DNA of 52,106 nt from Methylophaga sp. (lineage in GTDB: Bacteria; Pseudomonadota; Gammaproteobacteria; Nitrosococcales; Methylophagaceae), in assembly GCA_026988435.1 (NCBI GenBank), contig JALSLH010000050.1, forward strand, positions 1 to 52,106, in the 5' to 3' direction. The translations under genes were made by a program, and so were the position numbers. Shown here one piece after another: positions 9,106-18,809 of the stretch. Every line of letters begins with the position of its first letter. Within the stretch, counting starts at the first letter, position 1. Under the pieces are notes generated by a model. It did no database searches and had not been told where the DNA came from. It saw only the letters and a program-made list of their open reading frames with translations.

Positions 9106-10510
9106 GAAATTCAACACCCATACAACGATAAAGGTACTGTTTGACCATCCTGCTGTAATGTTTGATTGTATTGAACAGATGGATGCTCAAGCTGAGATTT
9201 TTATTCGGGAATCTCAATTTATAAGTCGACTAAAGCGTCAGCTGAAAATAACACCAAAAGAACAGCAGCAGCGCCTAAGAATTGCCTTTAAGACGGAAAA
9301 TTTATTTCAATGTCAGATCATTGCAGATGTGAGCTCGGTTAATGGCGATCGCCATCTTATTTTTCAAGATGAAGTAATCAGTCTTTTTCGCCTGTGTAAG
9401 GCGTCACTTCACCAAGAACTCACAGACTCTAGATTGCGTAGCCATTTAGAAAGTTTACGTTCAGTAAAGCAACGCTTAGATGAGTTGGCTGTGTTTGATG
9501 AACAGGATTTTAATCATACTGAGATAAAAGATGATTTATTGAAACAACTTAGTGATATTTATGGTTTATTGAGAAAAAATATTTCTTCTATGGAGAAAAT
9601 GAACCAAGAATTAGAGGATATGACGGCTCAAGCCAGTCGCCAGCAAGGTGATTTTAGTGATTATCGGCAACAGATGTTTGAACGGGTGAGTCATATTTAT
9701 GAACGAAGAATAAAACCAACATTATCATTTTTGAATGAAACAATACGGCTGAATGATGGCGCAAATTTATTTTCAATCATTAATGATTGTATAACAATAA
9801 TGGACAGCCGTGGTCAGCCTGATACAGCACACCAGATATTTCTATTTTCAATGAGTTTAACCAATATTAGCAAACCGATTAACCGCTTATCTAATGAAGT
9901 TGAACGGTTTTTGAAAAAAACTCGGCAGGGGATTTTAGAATCAAATGCCATGGAGGCCGCTTATCAGGATTTATTAAAAAGTCATCAGCAAACTCAAACT
10001 GAAAATATGACGCGAAAATATATGGAAAAAGGCTGGGCAAAGCAGACAAAATTTGCCATGGGTTTAAAACAGCAAAATAGGCCTAAAACTTATCGCTTAG
10101 GGCATTCGGCTTCTTATATTGATAATTTTCATAATGAAGTGACATTACGGCTCGATGATCTTAGGTTATTTAAACTGATGTTACCGGTGCAAGGTAAGTC
10201 GAAAAAAGAAGGATCGAGCAAACAAAGAATGCTACGAGCAGACACAATATATGCCTTATTATCAAATATGCGTTTCAGAGAAACAAATGATTTTACCGTT
10301 ATGATGCATTATCGTATTGAGCCTTATTTTGATGATTATCAATTTACGGATTTGTTGACCGCTATTTTCCATTTGTCGTATCAGTATAAAAAAGACAAAA
10401 CAGGCTTTAAATTAATAACAACAAATAAAAGACAGCAGATCCAATATGGCGATGAGGCGTATATCTATCGCTTACAAAGGCTAGAGTTAGTGGAGAGTGA
10501 TGGTGAGTAA
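9098..10510 (+). CDS. Kleisin-like condensin subunit, JetA/MksF-type
   Basis: A 470-residue protein that I identify mainly by position and architecture. It has a likely winged-helix N-terminus, a helical middle with coiled coil (residues about 150-190 and 255-300), then a second small alpha/beta domain rich in charged residues. This is the plan of MukF/MksF/JetA kleisins, which bridge SMC heads and bind the E subunit. The ATG at 9098 overlaps the SMC stop by 8 bases; a TTG three codons upstream is less likely. No enzymatic motif is visible. Sequence similarity to known kleisins is too weak to prove by eye. Confidence 0.6.
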   Translation: MSKKFNTHTTIKVLFDHPAVMFDCIEQMDAQAEIFIRESQFISRLKRQLKITPKEQQQRLRIAFKTENLFQCQIIADVSSVNGDRHLIFQDEVISLFRLCKASLHQELTDSRLRSHLESLRSVKQRLDELAVFDEQDFNHTEIKDDLLKQLSDIYGLLRKNISSMEKMNQELEDMTAQASRQQGDFSDYRQQMFERVSHIYERRIKPTLSFLNETIRLNDGANLFSIINDCITIMDSRGQPDTAHQIFLFSMSLTNISKPINRLSNEVERFLKKTRQGILESNAMEAAYQDLLKSHQQTQTENMTRKYMEKGWAKQTKFAMGLKQQNRPKTYRLGHSASYIDNFHNEVTLRLDDLRLFKLMLPVQGKSKKEGSSKQRMLRADTIYALLSNMRFRETNDFTVMMHYRIEPYFDDYQFTDLLTAIFHLSYQYKKDKTGFKLITTNKRQQIQYGDEAYIYRLQRLELVESDGE

Positions 10511-11093
10511 TATTAATGATTTTGATCTAATAACAATAGCGGATAGCACGTCAATCTACCGTGATTTAACAGCGGGAAAGATTATCCCGAAACAGCTTTA
10601 TCACGATTTGAGATCGGAGTTAATTGATAATCTTAAGTACACCTTATTATTTAAACATCAATCCCATTTATATCAACTTTATCAACATATTGGATTTGAA
10701 TTGATTTTAGATGAATCGGGTGAATTCTTTTATATTAAAGATGCACACGATCTTGATAATAATGAAGCCGATGAAAATGCATTTAAAGTGCAGGTTATTT
10801 TGATGTTGCTAGGTCGATATTATGCTCGGTCAGGGCGTGATCTTGAGAATATAGGTAAAATTGATCTCGGCATTAATGCAGATGACTTAAAGGCATTGTC
10901 TCAAAATGATGAATACGCAGATATTCTTGCTACAGCAAAACTATCTGGTGGTTGGGCTAAGGCATTAGATTTTTTAAGTTTCAGAAATTTTGCTCATAAA
11001 ACGGGATCTGATCGCTATTTTCTCAACGCAGCAGGCATGTCTTTTCTATATAGATTGGTTGATGACTATAAAAATAGTGTGTCAGAAGATTAG
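10500..11093 (+). CDS. MukE/MksE-like condensin subunit, JetB-type
   Basis: A 197-residue protein of the size of MukE/MksE/JetB, the winged-helix dimer that clamps the kleisin. The N-terminal half (DLTAGKIIPKQLYHDLRSEL, then FELILDESGEFFYIKD) resembles the MksE pattern of a short helical domain followed by a strand pair ending in a Phe/Tyr-rich edge. GGAGAG lies just before ATG 10500; GTG codons at 10497 and 10503 are alternatives. The gene overlaps the kleisin-like gene by 11 bases and ends 2 bases before recB, so it is almost surely co-translated with both. The role is inferred from context. Confidence 0.6.
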   Translation: MVSNINDFDLITIADSTSIYRDLTAGKIIPKQLYHDLRSELIDNLKYTLLFKHQSHLYQLYQHIGFELILDESGEFFYIKDAHDLDNNEADENAFKVQVILMLLGRYYARSGRDLENIGKIDLGINADDLKALSQNDEYADILATAKLSGGWAKALDFLSFRNFAHKTGSDRYFLNAAGMSFLYRLVDDYKNSVSED

Positions 11094-11095
11094 TC

Positions 11096-14000
11096 GTGAA
11101 CAGTTTTAATGCCCACACTGTTGCTCTACAAGATCTTAATATCATCGAAGCCAGTGCTGGCACGGGTAAAACATACACCCTTGCAGAACTCTATTTACGG
11201 TTAATATTAGAAAAAGAGTTAACTGTTGATCAGGTGTTAGTAGTGACATTCACTAATGCGGCTAAGGAAGAGTTGCGCGAACGCTTACGTCAAAAATTGG
11301 TGGATGCACGAGATGGCGGAACATGTAATCAACGTGATCTTAAAAAGCTTAATTTAGCCATTCAAAGTTTTGATGAGGCGGCAATTTTCACCATTCATGG
11401 CTTTTGTCAGCGTGTATTGGGTGATTATGCTTTCGAAAGTGGTTTGCGATTTGAGCAGGAGCTAGTCGGTGATGATGCTGAGCTATTGCAAGCAGTAGCC
11501 GATGATTTTTGGCGAAAACAGGTGGCTACGGCAGATAAAGAGACTGTCGCTTATTTATTAGCTAAAAATGAAAGCCCAGAAACCTTATTACAATCGGTGC
11601 GAAGTTATATAAGCAAGCCTTATTTAAACATTATTCCTGTAGCTGAAGTCGACGTTAAACAGTTTTCACAGCAGGCTCAGACTCAATTTGGTCGGGTTAA
11701 AAATGCATGGTTAAAAGAGCAAGAAACCATTATTGCAACATTGCACAACAAGGCATTATTGAATGGTAATAAATATCGTAAAGCGAGTGTCGAGAAGTGG
11801 TTATTATTATTGGCTGAATTGTGCGGCGGTAAAACCTTGCCGGCTTCACTATTTGATGGTTTTGAACGCTTTACACCCGCTAAGTTAGAAGATGCTCTCA
11901 AAAAAGATCAGCATTTACCCGAGCTTGGATTTTGGTCTGAGTGTGAGTTATTACTAGAGCAGTTTAATCAATTACAAGATGCCAGAGAGCTTCAGCGCCA
12001 GAATTTACGTTTGCAGCTACTTAATTATTTGCGTGAAACAGTGCCACAACGCAAGCAACAGCAAGGCGTATTGTCATACGATGATTTATTATTAAATTTA
12101 GAACAGGCACTTAATGGCAAGCGGGGTGATTGGTTAGTCGACCGATTACGAGAAAATTATCAAGCCGCTTTGATTGATGAGTTTCAAGATACCGATCCTA
12201 TTCAATATGCTAGTTTTAGCCGAATTTTTGCAGGTAGTGGTTTGCCTACTTTCTTGGTGGGCGATCCTAAACAGGCGATTTATAGCTTTCGCGGAGCCGA
12301 TATATTCACCTATTTAGAAGCAAAATCAGCAGCACAACACGAACATACGCTGGGGACAAATTGGCGTTCCCATCCTGATTTGGTGACAGCCGTTAATATA
12401 CTCTTTAGTCGGCAACAAGATGCTTTTATTTTTAAAAACATCCCTTTTCATCCAGTCGATGCGGCACGCCCTAAACAAGCGGTGTTGAATATCGATAATC
12501 AAAATGCTGCACCATTGAATATTATATGGTGCGCTAGTGATAAGGCGATGACGAAAGGTGATTTAACGACAATCTCAGCTAATACGACCGCCAATAAAAT
12601 TGCACAATTATTAAGCCTAGCGCAGATTGGCAAAGCAACATTGAATGATGATAAAACACCCGTTTCAGGTGGAGATATTGCGGTATTGGTTCGAAATCAT
12701 CGTCAAGCTCAAGCGATTCAATCTTGCTTGCAAGTACGAGGTATTAATAGTGTGCAGCAGGGGCGAGAAAATGTATTTTCGTCAGTTGAAGCACAAATAT
12801 TGGAACGAGTGCTATTAGCTATTGCTGAACCTAATAATGAAGCACGTATCAAAGCGGCATTAACGACTAATTTATGGGGCTTAAATGCGACAGAGCTTTA
12901 TCAGTTACAAGAAGATGAAGAAAAATGGCTTATGCAGCTTAACTTTTTTGATGATTTGCATCAGCTATGGTTAAAACACGGCTTTATGCGGTTGTTTAGG
13001 CATTTACTGATCGCTGGTGGAGTAGAGCAACGCTTACTCGCCTTAGCTGATGGCGAACGGCAATTAACTAATTTATTACATCTGGCTGAATTAATTCAAG
13101 CGTATTGCAGCAGTCATAGCGAAGGTATTGAAGCAGTATTGCATTGGCTTTCTAACCATAGACAATCTGTTGACAGTAATGATGAAACCGCACAGTTACG
13201 ACTCGAAAGTGATGAACAACTGGTCAAGATTATTACGATTCATAAAAGTAAGGGCTTGGAATATCCTATCGTGTTTTGTCCCTTTTTATGGGATGCCAAT
13301 TTGCGTGCAGCCAACAATAGTGTGATTAGTTTTCATCAGGCGGATAATAATCTTGCCAGTGTCGCCTTTTCTGAACCCGCACTCAGCCAAGCCGCTGAAT
13401 CAGTAACCCTAGAAGAGCGGGCGGAAGATCTTCGTTTATTATATGTAGCGTTAACTCGGGCACGAGAACGTTGTATTATTGTTTGGGCGGATGTTAAAAA
13501 TGTTGCTGAGTCTGCTTTATTTAGTTTACTGCATCCTAATTTAGATGAAGCTGAATCATCAGCAATGCACACTGAAATAAAAGCGCTAGCGGCATCGAGC
13601 AAGGCTACGATTTCAATTGAAGATATAGACCTTGATGATGTGATTTTAGGTACAGAAAGTCATAATCAAGCTCAAATGCTATCTGCCAAAGTATTCAGCG
13701 GTACCATTCATCAACCTTGGCGAATCGGTAGTTTCAGCGCGCTGACACAGGGGCATGATGCAGAATTACCCGATTATGACGCCAATGAATCTCTTAACAC
13801 TGTCCCCAATGTGCGAACAGATGTACTCGACCGATTTAGCTTCCCTAGGGGGGCACAGGCGGGTACATGTTTACATGCTATTTTTGAGTTATGGGATTTT
13901 ACTAGCCATGATGATTTAGCTCTGAAAACACTAGTGTCACGCATTTTATTACAGTATGGTTTTGCTGATAAATGGGTTGATGTGGCGTGCCAGTGGGTGA

Positions 14001-14557
14001 AAGAAGTAGTGGCTACTCCGTTAGGAGAATCAGGTTTGATGTTAGCGGATCTAGCACCCGCGAAACGATTAGATGAACTTGCCTTCTATTTCCCTGTGGC
14101 AGATTTATCTGTGACTAGTTTGCAAGATACATTACTGCCATTATTAGATGCCGATTCAGCGTTAATACCTGTTATTAAACGGCTAAGTTTTTATGACTTG
14201 ACCGGGTTTATGAAAGGTTTTATTGATTTGGTCTTTGAGCATAATGGTAAATATTATGTGGTGGATTATAAATCTAATCACCTCGGTAATAGTGAGACGG
14301 ACTATCAGACTAAATCACTTAATGATGCAATGGTGGCACACGATTATCCCCTACAGTATTTAATTTATAGCCTTGCACTGCATCGTTATTTGAAACTGAG
14401 AATTCAAGATTACTCACCAGAGCAACATCTTGGCGGCGTGTATTATTTATTTATTCGTGGCATGCATCCCGATTGGAGGCAAGCGGGTGTTTATTATGAC
14501 CAACTAGATACTGCACTATTAGAACAATTTGATGACTATTTGCAGGGAGAAGCGTGA
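11096..14557 (+). CDS. recB: Exodeoxyribonuclease V beta subunit RecB
   Basis: RecB is the 3'-5' helicase and nuclease subunit of RecBCD. The 1153-residue product shows Walker A EASAGTGKT near residue 18, the UvrD-type DEFQDTDPIQ motif, VGDPKQAIYSFRGAD, the KSKGLEYPIVFCPFLW motif, LRLLYVALTRARERC, and a C-terminal RecB nuclease domain with FIDLVFEHNGKYYVVDYKS, including the catalytic Asp-Lys pair. It starts with GTG at 11096 after AGAAG, 2 bases after the JetB-like gene, so its expression is tied to the condensin module. Length is close to the usual 1,180. Confidence 0.96.
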   Translation: MNSFNAHTVALQDLNIIEASAGTGKTYTLAELYLRLILEKELTVDQVLVVTFTNAAKEELRERLRQKLVDARDGGTCNQRDLKKLNLAIQSFDEAAIFTIHGFCQRVLGDYAFESGLRFEQELVGDDAELLQAVADDFWRKQVATADKETVAYLLAKNESPETLLQSVRSYISKPYLNIIPVAEVDVKQFSQQAQTQFGRVKNAWLKEQETIIATLHNKALLNGNKYRKASVEKWLLLLAELCGGKTLPASLFDGFERFTPAKLEDALKKDQHLPELGFWSECELLLEQFNQLQDARELQRQNLRLQLLNYLRETVPQRKQQQGVLSYDDLLLNLEQALNGKRGDWLVDRLRENYQAALIDEFQDTDPIQYASFSRIFAGSGLPTFLVGDPKQAIYSFRGADIFTYLEAKSAAQHEHTLGTNWRSHPDLVTAVNILFSRQQDAFIFKNIPFHPVDAARPKQAVLNIDNQNAAPLNIIWCASDKAMTKGDLTTISANTTANKIAQLLSLAQIGKATLNDDKTPVSGGDIAVLVRNHRQAQAIQSCLQVRGINSVQQGRENVFSSVEAQILERVLLAIAEPNNEARIKAALTTNLWGLNATELYQLQEDEEKWLMQLNFFDDLHQLWLKHGFMRLFRHLLIAGGVEQRLLALADGERQLTNLLHLAELIQAYCSSHSEGIEAVLHWLSNHRQSVDSNDETAQLRLESDEQLVKIITIHKSKGLEYPIVFCPFLWDANLRAANNSVISFHQADNNLASVAFSEPALSQAAESVTLEERAEDLRLLYVALTRARERCIIVWADVKNVAESALFSLLHPNLDEAESSAMHTEIKALAASSKATISIEDIDLDDVILGTESHNQAQMLSAKVFSGTIHQPWRIGSFSALTQGHDAELPDYDANESLNTVPNVRTDVLDRFSFPRGAQAGTCLHAIFELWDFTSHDDLALKTLVSRILLQYGFADKWVDVACQWVKEVVATPLGESGLMLADLAPAKRLDELAFYFPVADLSVTSLQDTLLPLLDADSALIPVIKRLSFYDLTGFMKGFIDLVFEHNGKYYVVDYKSNHLGNSETDYQTKSLNDAMVAHDYPLQYLIYSLALHRYLKLRIQDYSPEQHLGGVYYLFIRGMHPDWRQAGVYYDQLDTALLEQFDDYLQGEA

Positions 14558-16290
14558 TGAAATTGCTTCGCCAAGCAGGGTTTAGCGAATTAGCCTACCA
14601 GTTTGCCAAATTTATCAATCGCTTAGATAAAAGTGATGATGCTATTGTGGCCGTGACTGCAGCCTTATTAAGTGAAGCCAATAGCCAAGGCCATGTGTGT
14701 TTAAATTTAGCCCAAACACGCGGCGATGAAAAATACAGCCCCCTCGATTTGCCTGAAAACAGCACTATTTGGATGCAACGATTAAAACAAAGCAATGTGG
14801 TCGGGCAGGCAGGTGACGTTGCACCACTGATCTTAACGGAACAAGGCACACTTTATTTATATCGCCACTGGTTAGATGAACAAGCCGTCGCAAAAGCGAT
14901 TCGGCAACGCTGTCAGTCAATACCGCTCAACAATCCGAAACAAATCAAACAGTTATTCACGGAGTGGTCGAGCAATATCGAAGAAATAGATTGGCAAAAA
15001 GTCGCTGTATTTATGGCGTTAACACAACAATTTAGTGTGATATCAGGTGGACCGGGAACAGGAAAAACAACCATTGTATTACGATTATTAACCATGCTAT
15101 TTGCAGAAAATAGCGTGATGAAAATCGCCCTTGCAGCACCCACAGGTAAGGCGGCGGCAAGATTACAACAATCAATTAATAATAGTGGCTTTGATGATGT
15201 TGAACCGAAAACCTTACATCGCTTATTGGGAATAACCGCCGAAAATCAACAAGGTCGTTATAATGCCCTGCGACCTTTAGCGGTAGATATTGTCATTATT
15301 GATGAAGCATCCATGATCGATATTAGCCTAATGGCTATTTTATTGAATGCCTTACCAGAACGAGCACGCGTGGTACTGTTAGGTGATAGTCAGCAATTAG
15401 CATCAGTAGAATCAGGTGCTGTGTTGGCAAATTTATGTCAACAAACACCGCAATTTTCAACGCAGTTTTGTGCTGACTTACTTCAATATACTGGTATTAC
15501 GATTAGCGCCGACAACACAAAAACAGTCTTAGAAAATAATGTAGTAGAGTTACAGCATAGCTATCGATTTGATCAAAACAGTGATATTGGTCGCTTAGCT
15601 ACAGCTGTGAAAACGGGCGATATGCAAGCTGTTTTTGATGTGGTTAGCAATGCGCAAACCTCTATTTGGCAACAACATATTGCCCCAGCAGAAATCTTAT
15701 TAAGCATCAGCACCTTGTATCAATCATTCTTCAAAGCAATCAGTGACAATGCTTCACCCTTAAAATGTTTGCAGGCGTTTGAACAGCAACGTGTGTTGTG
15801 TGCATTAAAACAAGGACCGCAATCCGTTCAATCGGTAAATGATGCGATTGAGCGACATATTCAAAAGCAAAGCTGGCGTACTCAACAAGGCTTTTATCAT
15901 GGCCGACCTATCATGATCACGCAAAATGATTATCGCCAGCATTTATTTAATGGTGATACAGGCTTGATATTACGTGATGGTAGCGGTGAGTTAAAAGCGT
16001 GCTTCTTATTTGACAATACACTTCATTGGTTTGATTTGGTACGCTTGCCCAAACATGAAACAGCTTATGCCATTACCATTCATAAAAGCCAAGGTAGTGA
16101 ATTTGATAATGTATGTGTGTTATTAGCGGAAGAAGAAAATCCATTACTCACAAAAGAGCTACTTTACACCGCCATCACTAGAGCAAAAAAACAAGTCATG
16201 TTATTGTGTAGTGAAGCAATATTAACTAAAACAGTTAGCACTCAGCATCAACGCGAAACAGGGTTGGCGGGATTATTAGAAGAGGAATAA
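14557..16290 (+). CDS. recD: Exodeoxyribonuclease V alpha subunit RecD
   Basis: RecD is the 5'-3' helicase motor of RecBCD. The 577-residue protein has Walker A GGPGTGKTT, Walker B VIIDEASMID, VVLLGDSQQLASVESGAV, and near the end ITIHKSQGSEFDNV and LLYTAITRAKK, typical of the SF1B fold. The ATG at 14557 shares its first base with the recB TGA (TGATG) and follows GGGAGAAG, indicating translational coupling; a GTG at 14554 is a less likely start. Length is slightly below that of E. coli RecD (608). Confidence 0.95.
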   Translation: MKLLRQAGFSELAYQFAKFINRLDKSDDAIVAVTAALLSEANSQGHVCLNLAQTRGDEKYSPLDLPENSTIWMQRLKQSNVVGQAGDVAPLILTEQGTLYLYRHWLDEQAVAKAIRQRCQSIPLNNPKQIKQLFTEWSSNIEEIDWQKVAVFMALTQQFSVISGGPGTGKTTIVLRLLTMLFAENSVMKIALAAPTGKAAARLQQSINNSGFDDVEPKTLHRLLGITAENQQGRYNALRPLAVDIVIIDEASMIDISLMAILLNALPERARVVLLGDSQQLASVESGAVLANLCQQTPQFSTQFCADLLQYTGITISADNTKTVLENNVVELQHSYRFDQNSDIGRLATAVKTGDMQAVFDVVSNAQTSIWQQHIAPAEILLSISTLYQSFFKAISDNASPLKCLQAFEQQRVLCALKQGPQSVQSVNDAIERHIQKQSWRTQQGFYHGRPIMITQNDYRQHLFNGDTGLILRDGSGELKACFLFDNTLHWFDLVRLPKHETAYAITIHKSQGSEFDNVCVLLAEEENPLLTKELLYTAITRAKKQVMLLCSEAILTKTVSTQHQRETGLAGLLEEE

Positions 16291-16293
16291 GGC

Positions 16294-17778
16294 GTGGAAG
16301 AGCAAACAATTTTTATCGGACAAAGTAATGAAGGCCAAGCTATTGGCTTATTGCCAAAAATGGCGAATAAACATGGTTTAATTGCGGGCGCAACGGGCAC
16401 GGGAAAAACAATCACGATGCAAGGTCTCGCTGAGGGCTTTAGTGAGTTAGGTGTACCAGTCTTTTTAGCTGATATAAAGGGTGATGTGTCGGGCGTAACC
16501 CAACCGGGAAGAGAGCATCCTAAAGTAGCCGAGCGTGTTGAAATTATGCATTTGGATGATTTTAAGTTTCAAGGTTTCCCTGCAACCTTTTGGGATGTAT
16601 TTGGTGAGAAAGGCCACCCTGTTCGTACGACAATTTCGGATATGGGGCCACTACTTTTATCACGCTTATTAAATTTGAATGATACGCAAGGCGGCGTATT
16701 GTCGTTGGTATTCCGTGTCGCAGATGATAATGGTTGGTTATTGCTTGATCTTAAAGACCTTCGCGCTATGCTTAAATTTGTATCTGATAATGCTAAAGAG
16801 TTTCGCACTTTATATGGCAATGTTTCTGCTGCCAGTGTCGGGGCGATTCAACGTCGTTTAATTTCATTAGAAGATCAAGGGGGCGATCAGTTATTTGCAG
16901 AACCAGTATTAAATTTAGATGATTTAATGCAAACCGATGAAAATGGCAAAGGCATTATTAATATGCTAGATGCTACAACGTTGATGAACTCACCGCAGTT
17001 GTATAGCACTTTTTTATTATGGTTGATGTCAGAATTATTCGAACAATTACCCGAAGTAGGTGACCCTGACAAGCCGAAGTTAGTGTTGTTTTTTGATGAA
17101 GCACACTTGATCTTTAAAGATGCACCAAAAGTATTGCTAGATAAAGTTGAACAAGTAGTGAGATTGATTCGTTCTAAAGGAGTCGGTGTTTATTTTGTAA
17201 CACAAAATCCAACTGATATTCCTGATGGTGTTTTAGGGCAATTAGGGAATCGTATTCAGCATGCTTTGCGAGCCTATACGGCACGAGACCAAAAAGCGGT
17301 AAGAGCGGCGGCTGAAACATTTCGTGACAACCCTAAACTCAATACGCGAGAAGTCATTACTGAACTGGGAGTGGGGGAAGCATTAGTCTCTTTATTAGAT
17401 AAGAAAGGTCGCCCAGGTATTGTTGAGCGTACATTAATTAAACCACCTAAAAGCCAAATTGGCCCGATTGATAAAGGGCAACGGCTTGTATTAATGTCAA
17501 ATTCAATAGTGGCAGGTGTCTATGAAAAAACAGTGGATCGTGAATCAGCGTTTGAAATTTTAGCGGTACGAGCCGAAGAACGAGCGAAACAACAACGAGC
17601 AGAAGAGGTCGCCGTCGCTCAAGAAAAAGAACGTAAAAAGAATGAAAAATCTAAAACAGGTCGCAAGCGACAAACTGTGATGGAAGCCTTTATGAAAAGT
17701 GCCATGAGAGCGGTGGGAAGTACCGTGGGGCGAAAATTGATTCGAGGGGTATTAGGCTCATTGTTGGGTGGAAAATAA
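16294..17778 (+). CDS. HerA-like helicase/ATPase, YjgR (DUF853) family
   Basis: A 494-residue FtsK/HerA-superfamily ATPase of the DUF853 family (E. coli YjgR). Walker A is LIAGATGTGKTITMQGLAEG near the N-terminus, Walker B KLVLFFDEAHLIF, and sensor-like VYFVTQNPTDIPDGVLGQLG follows. The C-terminal 70 residues are very basic, likely DNA or membrane contacting. It starts with GTG at 16294, 3 bases after recD, preceded by AGAGGA, so it belongs to the same unit. HerA proteins are DNA pumps often partnered with nucleases, but the function of YjgR is not established. Confidence 0.85.
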   Translation: MEEQTIFIGQSNEGQAIGLLPKMANKHGLIAGATGTGKTITMQGLAEGFSELGVPVFLADIKGDVSGVTQPGREHPKVAERVEIMHLDDFKFQGFPATFWDVFGEKGHPVRTTISDMGPLLLSRLLNLNDTQGGVLSLVFRVADDNGWLLLDLKDLRAMLKFVSDNAKEFRTLYGNVSAASVGAIQRRLISLEDQGGDQLFAEPVLNLDDLMQTDENGKGIINMLDATTLMNSPQLYSTFLLWLMSELFEQLPEVGDPDKPKLVLFFDEAHLIFKDAPKVLLDKVEQVVRLIRSKGVGVYFVTQNPTDIPDGVLGQLGNRIQHALRAYTARDQKAVRAAAETFRDNPKLNTREVITELGVGEALVSLLDKKGRPGIVERTLIKPPKSQIGPIDKGQRLVLMSNSIVAGVYEKTVDRESAFEILAVRAEERAKQQRAEEVAVAQEKERKKNEKSKTGRKRQTVMEAFMKSAMRAVGSTVGRKLIRGVLGSLLGGK

Positions 17779-17782
17779 TATA

Positions 17783-18238
17783 ATGTTGCAGTTAAAAGTT
17801 CCACCTCCAGTTTATTTACTGATCGCTGCATTGTGTATGTGGTCATTAGATCGCTTTTTTCCGATAATAGAGTTAATTAATGCGCCGTGGAATAAAGTAG
17901 GCTTTTTATTTGTCATTTTGGGGCTTTCATCAGATGGTAGCTCATTAGTGCAATTTTTTCGAGCTCATACTACGATGAATCCATTGCATCCAGAAAAGAC
18001 GGAGAAATTAGTCACCACAGGCATGTATAGCCTAACGCGAAATCCAATGTATCTGGGGTTGGTAGGCGTGTTATTAGGCTGGGGAATAATACTCGGAAGC
18101 CTTAGCAGTTTTGTTATTTTACCTTTATTCATTTGGGTGATGACAGTTCAACAAATTATTCCTGAAGAAAAAATTTTAGAGCACAAATTTGGTCAGGAGT
18201 ATATTGACTATAAAACATCAGTAAAACGATGGTTGTAG
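17783..18238 (+). CDS. Isoprenylcysteine carboxyl methyltransferase-like membrane protein
   Basis: A 151-residue membrane protein with about four hydrophobic segments. It carries the conserved core LVTTGMYSLTRNPMYLGLVG and EEKILEHKFGQEYIDYK, typical of bacterial ICMT/PEMT-like proteins that bind S-adenosylmethionine at the membrane. The true substrate in bacteria is unknown. I chose ATG 17783, preceded by GGGTGGA, over a GTG at 17768 that overlaps the previous gene. It lies 4 bases after the HerA-like gene and may be co-transcribed, but shows no functional link to recBCD. Confidence 0.8.
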   Translation: MLQLKVPPPVYLLIAALCMWSLDRFFPIIELINAPWNKVGFLFVILGLSSDGSSLVQFFRAHTTMNPLHPEKTEKLVTTGMYSLTRNPMYLGLVGVLLGWGIILGSLSSFVILPLFIWVMTVQQIIPEEKILEHKFGQEYIDYKTSVKRWL

Positions 18239-18323
18239 ATAACTTATGGGAGCAGCGATACCAGAGGGTGAAACGGGATGGGATCGGGGTGAAACCAGTG
18301 AAAATTTGCTACATAGGATTGAT

Positions 18324-18809
18324 TTATTCTTTTGTGAACGTACCTTTATCGCTTGCAGACAATAAGGTGAGCAAATTAGTGCAAGCTAAAGAGAGGGCAT
18401 AGCCTAAAACACCACTGCCGATAATAACAGTATCAAAAGTGGTCATACTCTCATCAACAAGCACACGAATCGTCTCAGGTAAGGCAATAGGGGGTACGGC
18501 GCCGACAATATAGCCAGTGGACTCTTCAACCTCGTCAAACTCAGCCATTCGTAGTTTACGCTCGCCGAGATGTTTGCGTAATACTGCCCAATCAGCACGA
18601 CCACCGCCGGCAACGGCTAATAAGACGAAACTACCGGATTTTGTTTTGAATAACAAACTTCGTACAACTGAATTAGGATCTCGCCCTTCTGATTGCAGTA
18701 GCTCTTCTAGATTTCGAATAGGTTTTTTATCTTCTGAAAGTGGAATTTCAATTACATCGAAGGGAATATTATTTGAATTTAATAATTCAGTAACGGGAGA
18801 TTCAATCAT
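18324..18809 (-). CDS. YbaK/EbsC-type aminoacyl-tRNA deacylase-like protein
   Basis: A 161-residue protein of the YbaK/ProX editing superfamily, which hydrolyses misacylated tRNAs such as Cys-tRNAPro or Ala-tRNAPro. Visible family features are VVRSLLFKTKSGSFVLLAVAG, the R-K-L-R-M segment and the GYIVGAVPPIAL loop (family pattern GxxxGxVxPxG). The exact substrate cannot be read from sequence. Its ATG overlaps the TGA of the upstream diguanylate cyclase gene (ATGA), so the two are co-transcribed. No terminator was seen in the short gap to the convergent methyltransferase-like gene. Confidence 0.85.
   Translation of the reverse strand: MIESPVTELLNSNNIPFDVIEIPLSEDKKPIRNLEELLQSEGRDPNSVVRSLLFKTKSGSFVLLAVAGGGRADWAVLRKHLGERKLRMAEFDEVEESTGYIVGAVPPIALPETIRVLVDESMTTFDTVIIGSGVLGYALSLACTNLLTLLSASDKGTFTKE

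Noticed and set aside
17783..18238. Methyltransferase-like gene as part of a restriction-modification system
   Set aside because: It is a small polytopic membrane protein of ICMT type with no DNA-methyltransferase motifs and no nuclease partner.
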